64,000 nt of DNA from JBCBKU01 sp038521345 (GCA_038521345.1 JBCBKU010000001.1:62001-126000), one strand, 5' to 3'. Positions 1 through 9,721 are shown, numbered from the stretch's first letter. A program made the numbers and translations. Notes: generated by a model from the sequence alone, not told the origin.

Positions 1-6
1 AGTGCT

Positions 7-2061
7 GTGCAGGAACGGCATACGAGTAGGACACTTGGTTGGCTGCCGGTCCCGGACCAGACTCCACCGAGCGAGCGCATCCTTGTTGTGACATCAATGA
101 AGAACGAAGCTCCGTTCATTCTTGAATGGATCGCCTATAACCGGTCGATTGGTGTGACCGATTTCCTCGTCTACACGAACGACTGCTCGGACAATACCAC
201 CGCAATTCTCGATCGTTTGGCGCAACTTGGACATGTCGTGCGAGTCGACAATCCCTGGCGGTCCGGCTCGGGCGAAAAACCACAGCATGTCGCCCTGAAG
301 GACGCGGTTCGGCAGCCGTTGTTCCGCAGGGCGGATTGGGTGCTGACAATCGACGTCGACGAGTTCGTCAACATACACGTGGGCAACGGTACGTTTTCTG
401 ACTTTTTTGATGCGGCGGGCCAGCCTAACGTTGCGAGCTTCACTTGGAAGTTCTTCGGCAACGGTGGAATCGACGCTTACGAAGACCGCCCGATCGCCGA
501 ACAGTTCCTGCGATGCGCTCCCGAGGTGATCCCTAAGCCCAGACTGGGATGGGGGTTCAAGTCGATGTTCCACAAATCCTCGGGCTACCGTGCAATTGGA
601 GTTCATCGGCCGCTGAAGCCACTTCAAAACAAGTTGAGTGACGTGCGTTGGGTCAACGGGTCGGGCAAGGTGATGCCGACCTCGACGTTGACTCGCGGAT
701 GGCGTTCGACAACGCATTCGCTTGGCTATGAATTGGCCACGTTGAACCACTACGTATTGCGGTCGGCCGAGAGCTATCTTGTTAAGCGGGATCGCGGTCG
801 GATTAATCACACGGATCAGGACCAGGGTTTGTACTATTGGACCCGCCGAAACTACGCGAGCGAGTGCGACAACAGAATTCTACGACGGCTTCCAAGGATG
901 GAGGCTGAACGTGCCCAGCTGATGTCGGACCCCGATCTTGCGCGCCTGCACGAGGAAGCGGTCGCATGGCACCGTGCGAAGATCGACCGGCTGAAGAGTG
1001 ACCCCGATTACCTCGCACTGTTTCAAGAACTGATCAAACCGGATCGACCGGACGCAATCTTCGTTCGCAAGGAAGAGGCGCGGGAGGTAGTGGTTTCGGA
1101 GAAGCCGAGGATCGGACCTTTGGACGATATCCCGGACGTCCAGCGACCTGCTCTTGCCAAGTCGGTCACAAGACATCCGCGCTTTGAGTCTGTCGGTAAG
1201 ACTGCTGCTGAGGTGGGAGGCTTCCTATGGCAAGGCGCACAGAATGCTGCCGTGTTCATTCCGAGAGGACGCTCGCTGATCGTGTCGTTTGACGCGGAGA
1301 GCGACGTCAAAACCGAACAACAACGCCTTCCCGCCTGGTTCGAGACAGCACACACGGATTTGGGAGCATCTGTTCTGGGGGTCATGGCGGTAACCCGAAA
1401 TTGGTTCCGCGACCCGTTTGTTACCGAGGTTTTCGATGCGTTGCGCGATCAGGCGTTCTTCGACACATTTGACGACGTGCTTTTTCTCGGCCATTCGATG
1501 GGCGGCTACGGCGCCGCCGCGTTTTCACGGGCGGCAGGGGCCAAGGCGCGGGTCCTGGCAATTGCTCCGCAAGCCACCTTAAACCGGGCAGATGTACCAG
1601 GCGATGAGCGCTGGGGATGGACGGCTCGCCTTGATTGGACGGGTTCTTATGCGGATGCGGCGTCGCCGGTTGAAGCGAAACAGACAAGGTATCTGATTTA
1701 CGACCCGACGGACGAACTGGACGAGTTGCATGCATCGCGTTTCCGGTCTGAGGGCACGACCTTGCTCGCTGCCCCATTCATGGGGCACGCGCCGCAGAAA
1801 GATATGGCCACGGGGATCCCGGATATAGTGGGGTTGGCGTTGTCAGGCGAGTTGACGACATCGGCATTTCATCGGTTGCGCCGTGCGCGATGGTCCGAGC
1901 CGCGCTATCAGGACCGGGTGATCCGACGGGCGTTGGATCGTGGTCATCTTGGCCTTGCAAAGTCTGCGGCAAGGCGTGCGCTCCAGATCGGAATATCCAG
2001 AAAGATCAAATCGTTGCTTGCAGAGATCGAAGATGGCGGTTCTGCGTCCGAAGAGGCGTGA
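7..2061 (+). CDS. Glycosyltransferase (GT2_4-like) fused to alpha/beta-hydrolase-like domain
   Basis: The N-terminal ~330 residues resemble a family 2-type glycosyltransferase (Glyco_tranf_2_4): a RILVVTSMKNEAPFILEW start, a NDCSDNTT turn and a DVDEF metal/nucleotide-sugar motif at about residues 116-120. The C-terminal part (about 390-620) looks like an alpha/beta hydrolase, with GHSMGGYGAA placing the nucleophile Ser near residue 497, a later DPTDELD acid region and a GHAPQK stretch that could supply the His. The start used is GTG at 7, but the frame is open to base 1, so the gene may begin upstream of the window. It lies 110 bp before the spike genes on the same strand. A surface-polysaccharide or glycosylation role is inferred; the sugar donor, acceptor and hydrolase substrate are unknown. 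Confidence 0.75.
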   Translation: MQERHTSRTLGWLPVPDQTPPSERILVVTSMKNEAPFILEWIAYNRSIGVTDFLVYTNDCSDNTTAILDRLAQLGHVVRVDNPWRSGSGEKPQHVALKDAVRQPLFRRADWVLTIDVDEFVNIHVGNGTFSDFFDAAGQPNVASFTWKFFGNGGIDAYEDRPIAEQFLRCAPEVIPKPRLGWGFKSMFHKSSGYRAIGVHRPLKPLQNKLSDVRWVNGSGKVMPTSTLTRGWRSTTHSLGYELATLNHYVLRSAESYLVKRDRGRINHTDQDQGLYYWTRRNYASECDNRILRRLPRMEAERAQLMSDPDLARLHEEAVAWHRAKIDRLKSDPDYLALFQELIKPDRPDAIFVRKEEAREVVVSEKPRIGPLDDIPDVQRPALAKSVTRHPRFESVGKTAAEVGGFLWQGAQNAAVFIPRGRSLIVSFDAESDVKTEQQRLPAWFETAHTDLGASVLGVMAVTRNWFRDPFVTEVFDALRDQAFFDTFDDVLFLGHSMGGYGAAAFSRAAGAKARVLAIAPQATLNRADVPGDERWGWTARLDWTGSYADAASPVEAKQTRYLIYDPTDELDELHASRFRSEGTTLLAAPFMGHAPQKDMATGIPDIVGLALSGELTTSAFHRLRRARWSEPRYQDRVIRRALDRGHLGLAKSAARRALQIGISRKIKSLLAEIEDGGSASEEA

Positions 2062-2171
2062 TCTCTAGGCGAACGGTGGTCTAGGCCGCAGTTAACCACA
2101 TTCGGAGAGCGTTCTGGGCAGCGCCGGATCGCGTCAAGCGGCCCGCGCAGTTGCATTTTGCGGAGTTCCCC

Positions 2172-2435
2172 ATGCCCCAGGACAAGTTCAAGGAGTTGGC
2201 TGTCGGCCTTTCAAGCCCCGCCACAGAGATTGAAGAGATCACGCCAAGCGACACTGTAGACCTTTTGACGACCACCCGCGCCCTGAACGTCGCCAATTCG
2301 GGAATAGTCCGGGTCACGTCCGCCTCCGGGCATACCGCCGATGTCTACATCGCGGCAGGCACTGCATTTCCATTCCGCGCCGTTCGGGTCTGGAGCACTG
2401 GCACGACCGCGGCCGGTATCCGCGGTCTGTCCTGA
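2172..2435 (+). CDS. GTA-type head spike base protein (Rcc01079/GhsA family)
   Basis: An 87-residue protein carrying the signature of the Rcc01079 spike-base family: TPSDTVDL, then RALNV, then an AAG..FP.RAVRVW.TGTTA.GI C-terminal half. In Rhodobacter capsulatus the homologous GhsA, with GhsB, forms head spikes on the gene transfer agent RcGTA that bind the recipient capsule. I chose ATG 2172, which follows CGGAG at good spacing; a TTG at 2151 in the same frame lacks a ribosome site. The fibre gene follows 61 bp later in the same direction. No other capsid gene is in the window, as in R. capsulatus where the spike genes lie outside the main GTA cluster. The family call rests on remembered motif similarity. 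Confidence 0.75.
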   Translation: MPQDKFKELAVGLSSPATEIEEITPSDTVDLLTTTRALNVANSGIVRVTSASGHTADVYIAAGTAFPFRAVRVWSTGTTAAGIRGLS

Positions 2436-2496
2436 TCCTAAAGTCTCCGGCGTCTTTGCCGGCTTCCTCTTACTGCAACAGAGTACAGGTGGTCCC

Positions 2497-5400
2497 ATGA
2501 TCGGACTTTCGATCGGCATTTTTCCGAGGTTTGCAGGCGATATGGCGGGCGCGCCACGTTTTTCGGTCACACTCTCAGGGCTGACGGAGAATGCTTCCCA
2601 TGGGGTCGTCGCCGAGATCGGAAGCACGGTTACAGCGGTGGCAGGGGACTTTTCGGAAGACGCACCCGGTGATCTGGTTTTTCAATGGGTCAAAGGCGGT
2701 GCGGATATTCCCGGAGCAACGGGTTCTAGCTATACGCCCCTTACGTCGGACGACCTCGGTGTTATACATTGCAGGGTATCGGGCAGCGGTTATCCGGATC
2801 AGGTGTCTGGCGCCGTCACCGTCCGGTGGGCGCCCCCCATTGCAACGGGACCGGTTCCCGAACAGAGCTTTGTCGAGAGCAGCGGAAGCCAGTCGGTAAA
2901 CCTGGCCGCATATATCAGCGGGAATGACCTATCCTTCGTGCTTGGGGCACCGATTACTGGTGTCACCCTCTCTTCGGCCGGGTTGCTGGATATCGATACA
3001 ATGATGACAGGGGTGGTGTCCCCTACGCCCCTGACGATCTCTGTTTCGAATTCCGGCGGGACTGCGACGATGGGCGTTGTCCTTTCGATCAACGTTGCTG
3101 CGGTTTCGGTGGCGATGACAGGGCTTACTGCCAACCCCAACTTTGTGGATTCGACCGCAGAGATCGGTTCGGTCCTCGCAGTCAGTGCTTCAGGAAGTGT
3201 CGCCTCCTATCGCTGGTTCACGGATTTCGGTGATGTCTCGACATCCGCGACCTACGTGCCGACACTCACGGACGACGGGCGCACCTTGCGTTGTGAAGTT
3301 TTGATCGATGGCGCCTTCTACACAACTGATGCCTTCGTCGTCCGGGCGCCCATTCCCGTCTTTGCAACTGGTCCGTCGATTTCCCCTTTGAACGGTATGC
3401 CCGGCACAATCTTCGCGCTGACTGAGGGGGTGGTCTCCACTCCTGGCGCCACGCTGTCCATTGAGTCGTTTCGCTTGGATGGAGCGGACCGCTCGGGCGA
3501 GTTGACCGGGCTTGTATGGGACAGCACCGGAGAAAGCCCAGGTGCGCTTACTTTAAGGGTCAGCGCCATGAGTAGCGGCGTTACCGCGCCGGTGACGGCT
3601 GACGCGCAGAGTGGTAATCTCACGGCCGGGTCGGTCGAACCAGTAACTGTGACGGTGTCGGCGTCGGCACCATTGGTCGGACATGGTGTGCACTTCTTCC
3701 CAGGTCTGAGCTCGGGTGAGCTCTCGGCCCTTGGCTTTGCGGATTTTGAAGACTTCTGGGACAACGCCGACTTCTTCTGGTCGAGCGATCAGGCGGGAAC
3801 GACATTTGCGAACCTGCCGCCAGACTACCCCTTCGCCAACCGGCGAGACGTCGGCTATGGCGCGTCTTGGGCGCAAACCGCACTTTCTAGTGATCCGTTC
3901 ACGGTGACCCTGACTGTCGAGAACAAGGTGACCGGTGCGGTAGGACAGGGTTCCGTCACTGTTTCTCCGGTTGACGTCGAAACACATCCTTGGACCCATA
4001 TCGGCTGGGTGTCGCTTACTGGTGACTTCTCTGACGCGGCGCCGGAAGATGCGGTTCATACGCACTTCACCGATCTCGCGTCTGTCCGGAGTTGGTTGAG
4101 CGGCCCCGCCCGCGGTGCCGGCAACCGGGTCCGCCTGCGATTTCGACGGGGGGAAACCTATGCGCACGGGTCAAACGGGCTGACCTTCAATACGATGACC
4201 GACGCGCTTTGGGATGCCTTTGGCACGGGCGCGGATCCCATCCATACCGAGACCGCATCGCCTTGGGACAAGCCGCGCATGGGGTACTTCAAGGCAGTGA
4301 CCGGGAATGCGATGGCCCGCGATCAGGATATTCGTATGGGCTTTGACCCAGTCACGGGTCAATCTTCCTCTGCCGTCGGGTATGGTGTTCAGTTCGATGG
4401 CACCACAACGATGGGGTATTGCACCGCGCATAACATTCGAACACGAGGCTGTCGCCATTCTGTTGAAGGGATTGGATCGGCTCAGACGTCGAGCTGGCTC
4501 TTTGTGTCGGATTGCGACATCAGCGACTGGTTCAACTACGGGCAATGTGTCACGCGATGGATCAACGTCTGTACCTATGGAGGACAGATTCGGCAGAACC
4601 CCAATACGCTTTGGCAGAACGACGGAAAGACCGAACCTGAGGCGCCGTCGGCCACTGGGTCGGATGTCGAAGGGGCCGACCACGGGCCGATCCGATACGC
4701 CGACCACTATCGCGGCTGCATTCACTCGATTTCGCTGGCTTCCTACAACCAATGGGCAAATCCGGCGGGAAACTTCCAAGAGTGTATTCGATGGTATTGC
4801 GAGAGCGTTCCGGGGACATCATACGTGTCGGCTGACCGCCTTCACATGCTTACGGCCGGTATCCAGATTGGTCGCCCGAACCCGAACAACGCGATCACGT
4901 CCCTTTGCAAGCGTCGCGTCAACATGGTCGTTTGTGAGGATTGGCAACAGCCGGACTTTATCAATTGCCGTTCATCGGGCGGCATCGTGGCAGAAAACAT
5001 TTATCTATGGACCCGCGCGAACTCTCGCTTCAACCCCGCCCGTGTCGTCGGCTATGACGACACGTCCGCAGGGGATATGTCGAACGTCGCAAATGCAGTG
5101 CAAACGGCGCCGGTGATCGTGCGGAACGCGATGTTCTATAGCGAGCGGTCAACGAGTTGGACGTTCGAACGGGACATCGGATCCAACTGGCCCAACCGGG
5201 ATGTACGACGTCAGAACGTGATCCTTGAGACGCCGAATGCCGCGAGCAAAGAGCCGAGTGCGGGGCCGTTCGTTGACCAAGGCAACTTCAAGGTGCCCGC
5301 AGCCGGATCGATCGCAATTGACGCAGCCTCGGGTGGATTGCTGGAGATGGCTGCGCGCGACATATTCGGCAACCGGCGCGATCTCTCGGGATCGGGATCC

Positions 5401-6741
5401 GTTGTCGACATTGGGCCGTTTGAAGACAACCCACTTGGGAGCGGAACGGGGTCAAACGCGCTGGGGCTTCAGTCAATTCCGGACTACTGGATTGATGCGA
5501 CTGCCGGAGATGATGGCAATGACGGAATGAGCGAGGCATCGCCTTGGGCGAGCCTCAGCATGATCTCTGCGACACTTTTAGCCTCGGGGTCCGTTGTTCG
5601 CGTACGAGTCAAAGCGGGAACCTACGCTACATCGGGCGACTATGTTTCAGTCCAGAATGTCGGTGTTTCAGGGGCTACACTCGAGATCGCCTTTGAGCCC
5701 GGATGCGTTGTCGACGGGGCATCCTATGCTGGCAACGAAAGTGCCTTCGATCCGTCGGGTGACGCGTTCACCTTCCGTGTTTATGGAAACGGAGCGACTA
5801 TTCAAAACGTGCAAACGACAACGGGCAATGCCCTTGGGGGGAACGGGTCCGTTATCTGTGAATATTGGAACTTTGTGATCGACAATTGCGTCGATGGCAT
5901 GACCTTGCACGATTCAACTATCGGGACGTTCTACGATGTAACTGTCCGGAACTGCACCAAGGCAGGCATCGCTCATGTCAACAGCGCAACGGCATCCCAT
6001 TATCGGTGCCATGTCACTGAAAAAGTTGGCGGTGGGACCGGCAATGCAGTTATTGCCGATGGGGGTGCGATGCATTTCGAGGATTGCATTCTGATCCCGG
6101 ACGCGAATGGCGGGACATTGGAGATCGACGGATCGACGATGCAGCGTTGCCAGCTTGGGACAGAGAGCAAGGCCGTCCGGTTGGTAACCACAACTGATGC
6201 ATCGACGCTGACAAAGTGCTTCATTAACGCATATGTCGACGGCAACTCGCTTCTGACAATCGACCGGTGCTATGGTCGGTTTTCGGTAAGATCGCGGAAC
6301 GGTGGCGACATCATTGTGCGGAACTCGGTATTCTCGGGTCCTGCTAGTAGTCAGTCGCGCAGTGTCTTCTCAAATTATGATCCCGGGTCGAGCTCTCCGT
6401 TCGAGATCAACAATACAATATTCGCTGGAAGCTATACCTTCATGTCGCTGGATGCTGCAAACGCGGGGTATCTGGTGGCAGCTGGCGCAGCGTTCCGGAA
6501 CAATTTCCTTACGAGCGGTAAGGTGTATGATGCCGACTTGCTGGCCGCCGATAGTGGTGGCACGAGCGTGCAGGGCACCCAAACAGGCGATCCGCTAATC
6601 GGGCCGGCAGCGTCGCTGATAATGTCGGACTATGCATTCGGCGCGGGATCTCCTGCACTGGGATCCGGGACCAACGGCGGGGACATCGGTTTTGGCAGCG
6701 CCGAAGTTGAGGAACGCCAGCCGCAGGTGGTGATTAGCTAG
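2497..6741 (+). CDS. Large spike/fibre protein: Ig-like repeats plus two parallel beta-helix modules
   Basis: A 1414-residue protein from ATG 2497, preceded by AGGTGG; an ATG further upstream in this frame would overlap the spike base gene and is not preferred. Order: short hydrophobic start (MIGLSIGIF); several Ig-like/bacterial-surface repeats to about residue 490 (for example the FQWVKGG...YTPLTSDDLG pattern, repeated as YRWFTD...YVPTLTDDGR); a first beta-helix-like module (about 500-980) ending in VDIGPFEDN; and a second starting with DYWIDATAGDDGNDG (about 995), rich in N/S/T-G turns typical of right-handed beta-helices. No secretion signal is evident. Position after the spike base gene suggests the spike fibre (functional counterpart of GhsB). 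A polysaccharide-binding or depolymerising role is inferred; no catalytic residues can be assigned. Confidence 0.65.
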   Translation: MIGLSIGIFPRFAGDMAGAPRFSVTLSGLTENASHGVVAEIGSTVTAVAGDFSEDAPGDLVFQWVKGGADIPGATGSSYTPLTSDDLGVIHCRVSGSGYPDQVSGAVTVRWAPPIATGPVPEQSFVESSGSQSVNLAAYISGNDLSFVLGAPITGVTLSSAGLLDIDTMMTGVVSPTPLTISVSNSGGTATMGVVLSINVAAVSVAMTGLTANPNFVDSTAEIGSVLAVSASGSVASYRWFTDFGDVSTSATYVPTLTDDGRTLRCEVLIDGAFYTTDAFVVRAPIPVFATGPSISPLNGMPGTIFALTEGVVSTPGATLSIESFRLDGADRSGELTGLVWDSTGESPGALTLRVSAMSSGVTAPVTADAQSGNLTAGSVEPVTVTVSASAPLVGHGVHFFPGLSSGELSALGFADFEDFWDNADFFWSSDQAGTTFANLPPDYPFANRRDVGYGASWAQTALSSDPFTVTLTVENKVTGAVGQGSVTVSPVDVETHPWTHIGWVSLTGDFSDAAPEDAVHTHFTDLASVRSWLSGPARGAGNRVRLRFRRGETYAHGSNGLTFNTMTDALWDAFGTGADPIHTETASPWDKPRMGYFKAVTGNAMARDQDIRMGFDPVTGQSSSAVGYGVQFDGTTTMGYCTAHNIRTRGCRHSVEGIGSAQTSSWLFVSDCDISDWFNYGQCVTRWINVCTYGGQIRQNPNTLWQNDGKTEPEAPSATGSDVEGADHGPIRYADHYRGCIHSISLASYNQWANPAGNFQECIRWYCESVPGTSYVSADRLHMLTAGIQIGRPNPNNAITSLCKRRVNMVVCEDWQQPDFINCRSSGGIVAENIYLWTRANSRFNPARVVGYDDTSAGDMSNVANAVQTAPVIVRNAMFYSERSTSWTFERDIGSNWPNRDVRRQNVILETPNAASKEPSAGPFVDQGNFKVPAAGSIAIDAASGGLLEMAARDIFGNRRDLSGSGSVVDIGPFEDNPLGSGTGSNALGLQSIPDYWIDATAGDDGNDGMSEASPWASLSMISATLLASGSVVRVRVKAGTYATSGDYVSVQNVGVSGATLEIAFEPGCVVDGASYAGNESAFDPSGDAFTFRVYGNGATIQNVQTTTGNALGGNGSVICEYWNFVIDNCVDGMTLHDSTIGTFYDVTVRNCTKAGIAHVNSATASHYRCHVTEKVGGGTGNAVIADGGAMHFEDCILIPDANGGTLEIDGSTMQRCQLGTESKAVRLVTTTDASTLTKCFINAYVDGNSLLTIDRCYGRFSVRSRNGGDIIVRNSVFSGPASSQSRSVFSNYDPGSSSPFEINNTIFAGSYTFMSLDAANAGYLVAAGAAFRNNFLTSGKVYDADLLAADSGGTSVQGTQTGDPLIGPAASLIMSDYAFGAGSPALGSGTNGGDIGFGSAEVEERQPQVVIS

Positions 6742-7514
6742 CCCGGGGTGGTTCCGTCAAGAAACGTGCTCACGGACGCTTCGAATGCGCGCGGGTTTTC
6801 AGCATGAAGCCAGTGCCCAGCATCCGGTATGGTCTGGAATAGTGCGTTGGGAAAAAGCGCCAGAATGCCGGGTTGTTGCTCTGTCTTGACATAGTCGCTG
6901 TTTCCTCCCGCCAAAAAAAGCGAAGGGCCGAAGAACGAACCGGACATTTGCGGGAAGCTCATTATTTTTGGCATCTCTGCGCGCAACGTATCGAGGTTCA
7001 ACGACCAGCGATGATTGGCGATGTCGAGTGATTGAAGCACAAACGCTCTAACACCTGGGTCCGGCAAGGTGTCTGACAAACGCTCATTCGCCTCGCTTCG
7101 CCGATCAATACCGCTCAGGGACAGTCCCGCCATCGCGTCGAGAACGGACATTTGCGTGTGGCTGTAGGTAACGGGCGCGATGTCGGCCACCACCAGCTTG
7201 TCGACCTTTTCAGGATACATAAGCGCCAGTGCCATGGCTGCCTTGCCGCCCATCGAATGACCAATGACATGCACCGGTTCGTCGATCAGCGCCGCCAGAT
7301 CAGCGGCCATCGATGGATAGTCATGGTTATCGGACCATGGGCTATCGCCATGGTTTCGCATGTCCACCGTCGTAACCCGACGATCGCCCGCCAGCCTCTT
7401 AGCGATCACTCCCCAGTTCCGACCGGCCCCAAAAAGGCCGTGGGCGATGACGATCCGCCGCTTCTTGGAGACGTCGCCGAAGTCTTGAGCGGCAAGTGAA
7501 AGCGCGTCAGGCAC
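6738..7514 (-). CDS. Alpha/beta-fold hydrolase (YbfF-type esterase)
   Basis: A 258-residue alpha/beta hydrolase. The oxyanion region is IAHGLFGAGRNW near the N-terminus, the nucleophile elbow is GHSMGG, and DAGHWLHAENP near the C-terminus carries the catalytic His. This arrangement matches the small YbfF-like esterases, which cleave short acyl or thio-esters in vitro; the natural substrate is unknown. The GTG start overlaps the last 8 bases of glyA, so translation is probably coupled to glyA. Its stop overlaps the stop of the convergent fibre gene by 4 bases, so there is no room for a conventional terminator between them. Confidence 0.85.
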   Translation of the reverse strand: MPDALSLAAQDFGDVSKKRRIVIAHGLFGAGRNWGVIAKRLAGDRRVTTVDMRNHGDSPWSDNHDYPSMAADLAALIDEPVHVIGHSMGGKAAMALALMYPEKVDKLVVADIAPVTYSHTQMSVLDAMAGLSLSGIDRRSEANERLSDTLPDPGVRAFVLQSLDIANHRWSLNLDTLRAEMPKIMSFPQMSGSFFGPSLFLAGGNSDYVKTEQQPGILALFPNALFQTIPDAGHWLHAENPRAFEASVSTFLDGTTPG

Positions 7515-8802
7515 CGGGATAGATTGGGAACTGTGTGCAAAGCTCGATGACTTCGGTCCTCACCGCGGCTTCGACGGATACGTTTGAATCTTCGCCCGAG
7601 ACGGCAAGGCCATCGACAATGCGAACGATCCAATCGGCTATCTGGCGAAACTCACCTTCAGCGAAGCCACGCGTGGTTCCAGCCGGGGTCCCAAGCCGGA
7701 CGCCGCTCGTGATCATCGGTTTTTCCGTGTCGAAAGGAATCCCGTTCTTGTTGACGGTGATGTGCCCGCGTCCAAGCGCTGCCTCCGTTGCGTTCCCTTT
7801 CACGCCTTTCGGTCGTAGATCGACCAGCATCAGATGCGTGTCTGTTCCGCCCGTAACGATATCCAACCCGCCCTTCTGCAGCTGATCCGCCATTGCCTTG
7901 GCATTTGCGATGACTTGCGCCTGATACGTCTTGAACTCGGGCCGCAATGCCTCACCAAACGCCACGGCCTTGGCCGCGATTACATGCATGAGGGGGCCGC
8001 CCTGAATCCCAGGGAAGATCGCGGAATTCACCTTCTTCGCAATTGCTTCGTCATCGGTCAGAATCATGCCACCTCGCGGACCGCGAAGCGTCTTGTGGGT
8101 GGTCGTTGTGGCAACATGGGCATGGGGAAACGGGGACGGATAATGTCCCGAGGCCACAAGTCCCGCAAAATGGGCCATATCAACGAGAAGCCAAGCGCCG
8201 ACGCTGTCGGCGATCTCGCGCATCCGCGAAAAGTCAATGATGCGAGGGATCGCAGATCCTCCGGCGATAATCATCTTCGGCTGATGTTCGCCAGCAAGTG
8301 CGGCTACTTGATCGTAGTCGACCTCAAGATCGTCACGCCGCACGCCGTATTGCACTGCGTTGAACCATTTTCCCGACTGATTGGGCTTGGCTCCGTGGGT
8401 TAGGTGCCCGCCGGCATCAAGGCTCATGCCGAGGATCGTGTCACCTGGCTTCAATAGCGCTGTAAACACGCCCTGATTGGCTTGGCTTCCGGAGTTTGGC
8501 TGAACATTGGCGAAGCTGCAGGAAAAGAGCGTCTTGGCCCGTTCGATTGCGAGAGTTTCCGCGATGTCGACGAACTGGCAGCCCCCGTAGTAGCGGCGTC
8601 CGGGATAGCCTTCGGCATACTTGTTCGTCATCACCCCGCCCTGCGCTTCCATAACGGCGGCGGATGCAATGTTCTCGGATGCGATCAACTCGATCTCGTG
8701 GCGCTGGCGACCAAGCTCTTGTTCCATCGCAGCCGCGATTTCGGGATCACGTTCGGCCAGTGTCTCGGTGAAAAAGCCGTCGTCTCGGTGGGGGGCGTTC
8801 AT
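7507..8802 (-). CDS. glyA: Serine hydroxymethyltransferase
   Basis: A 431-residue PLP enzyme interconverting serine plus tetrahydrofolate with glycine plus 5,10-methylene-tetrahydrofolate, the main cytosolic source of one-carbon units. Diagnostic stretches are IELIASENI, NKYAEGYPGRRYYGG, the PLP-lysine motif TTTTHKTLRGPRGG, and GVRLGTPAGTTRGF near the C-terminus; length is normal. The start is ATG 8802, 6 bases after AAGGAG; an in-frame upstream extension (18 residues) lacks such a site. It is followed by the esterase gene with an 8-base overlap and is divergent from nadK across about 150 bp. Confidence 0.97.
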   Translation of the reverse strand: MNAPHRDDGFFTETLAERDPEIAAAMEQELGRQRHEIELIASENIASAAVMEAQGGVMTNKYAEGYPGRRYYGGCQFVDIAETLAIERAKTLFSCSFANVQPNSGSQANQGVFTALLKPGDTILGMSLDAGGHLTHGAKPNQSGKWFNAVQYGVRRDDLEVDYDQVAALAGEHQPKMIIAGGSAIPRIIDFSRMREIADSVGAWLLVDMAHFAGLVASGHYPSPFPHAHVATTTTHKTLRGPRGGMILTDDEAIAKKVNSAIFPGIQGGPLMHVIAAKAVAFGEALRPEFKTYQAQVIANAKAMADQLQKGGLDIVTGGTDTHLMLVDLRPKGVKGNATEAALGRGHITVNKNGIPFDTEKPMITSGVRLGTPAGTTRGFAEGEFRQIADWIVRIVDGLAVSGEDSNVSVEAAVRTEVIELCTQFPIYPGA

Positions 8803-8953
8803 TGGCGCTCTCCTTAAGCCAGCGTTGACAGGCGATGTAGCGCGTTCCGCATCCACTGGAAACCCGGCTCAGTATGCCGTGGCGACTAAGTCCCACCCTT
8901 GCCAAGCTTGGGTCCAGCGGTCACACCGTGAAACGAACCAAGACGGAAAGCCC

Positions 8954-9721
8954 ATGCGCAACCAGACAAAGATCGCCTTTCGCGCCAGTGAAAGCGATGT
9001 GGCGCAAAATGCGCTTCGGGTGATGGTCGCACGGTACGGCGGCGCATCCGAGGATGATGCGGATATCATTGTCGCGCTTGGCGGCGACGGTTTCATGCTT
9101 CAGACACTCAATGCGACGATGCATCTCGAAACACCGGTCTACGGTATGAATTGCGGTACGATCGGTTTCCTGATGAACGAGTACGACGACGAACAGTTGG
9201 ATCAGCGGCTGTTGGCGGCTGAGGAAGAGGTGATCAACCCACTCGTCATGCGTGCGGAAGCGATCGACGGTAAAGTTCACGATGCGCTTGCCATCAACGA
9301 AATCTCTCTTCTGAGATCAGGGCCTCAGGCTGCAAAACTACGTATTTCTGTTGATGGACTTGTTCGTATGGACGAGTTGGTTTGCGACGGCGCTCTCGTT
9401 TCTACACCGGCAGGGTCCACGGCATACAATTATTCAGCGCACGGACCGATCTTGCCCATTGGTTCAGACGTGCTTGCGTTGACGGCTATGGCCGCTTTTC
9501 GGCCACGCCGATGGCGCGGTGCGTTGCTACCGAAATCTGCAGTCGTCCGACTAGACGTTCTAGAGGTTCAGAAACGGCCTGTTCGCGCGGATGCGGACAG
9601 TCGCTCCGTTCCGGACGTCCTGTGGGTAGAGATTCGAAGCGAAAGCACGATCCGGCATCGCATACTGTTCGATCCAGGCCATGGTCTCGAAGAACGATTG
9701 ATCCGAGAGCAATTCACCTGA
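8954..9721 (+). CDS. nadK: NAD kinase
   Basis: A 255-residue ATP-NAD kinase that makes NADP+. It has the GGDG motif (ALGGDGFMLQTL), the NEYDDE segment after GTIGFLMN, the NEISLLR strand, and the conserved STPAGSTAYNYSAHGP substrate-binding motif; length fits the proteobacterial short form. ATG 8954 follows a GACGGAAAG region; the open frame extends into glyA and that extension is rejected. The divergent intergenic stretch holds TTGACA at 8825-8830 that could be a -35 element, though no good -10 follows. The gene ends 3 bp before the convergent prpE stop. Confidence 0.95.
   Translation: MRNQTKIAFRASESDVAQNALRVMVARYGGASEDDADIIVALGGDGFMLQTLNATMHLETPVYGMNCGTIGFLMNEYDDEQLDQRLLAAEEEVINPLVMRAEAIDGKVHDALAINEISLLRSGPQAAKLRISVDGLVRMDELVCDGALVSTPAGSTAYNYSAHGPILPIGSDVLALTAMAAFRPRRWRGALLPKSAVVRLDVLEVQKRPVRADADSRSVPDVLWVEIRSESTIRHRILFDPGHGLEERLIREQFT

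Noticed and set aside
2341..2496. N-terminal extension of the fibre protein
   Set aside because: It overlaps the spike base gene in another frame; ATG 2497 has a ribosome site and is a natural start.
4307..5116. 269-codon plus-strand frame inside the fibre gene
   Set aside because: Arg/Thr-rich wrong-frame translation fully inside a well-supported long gene.
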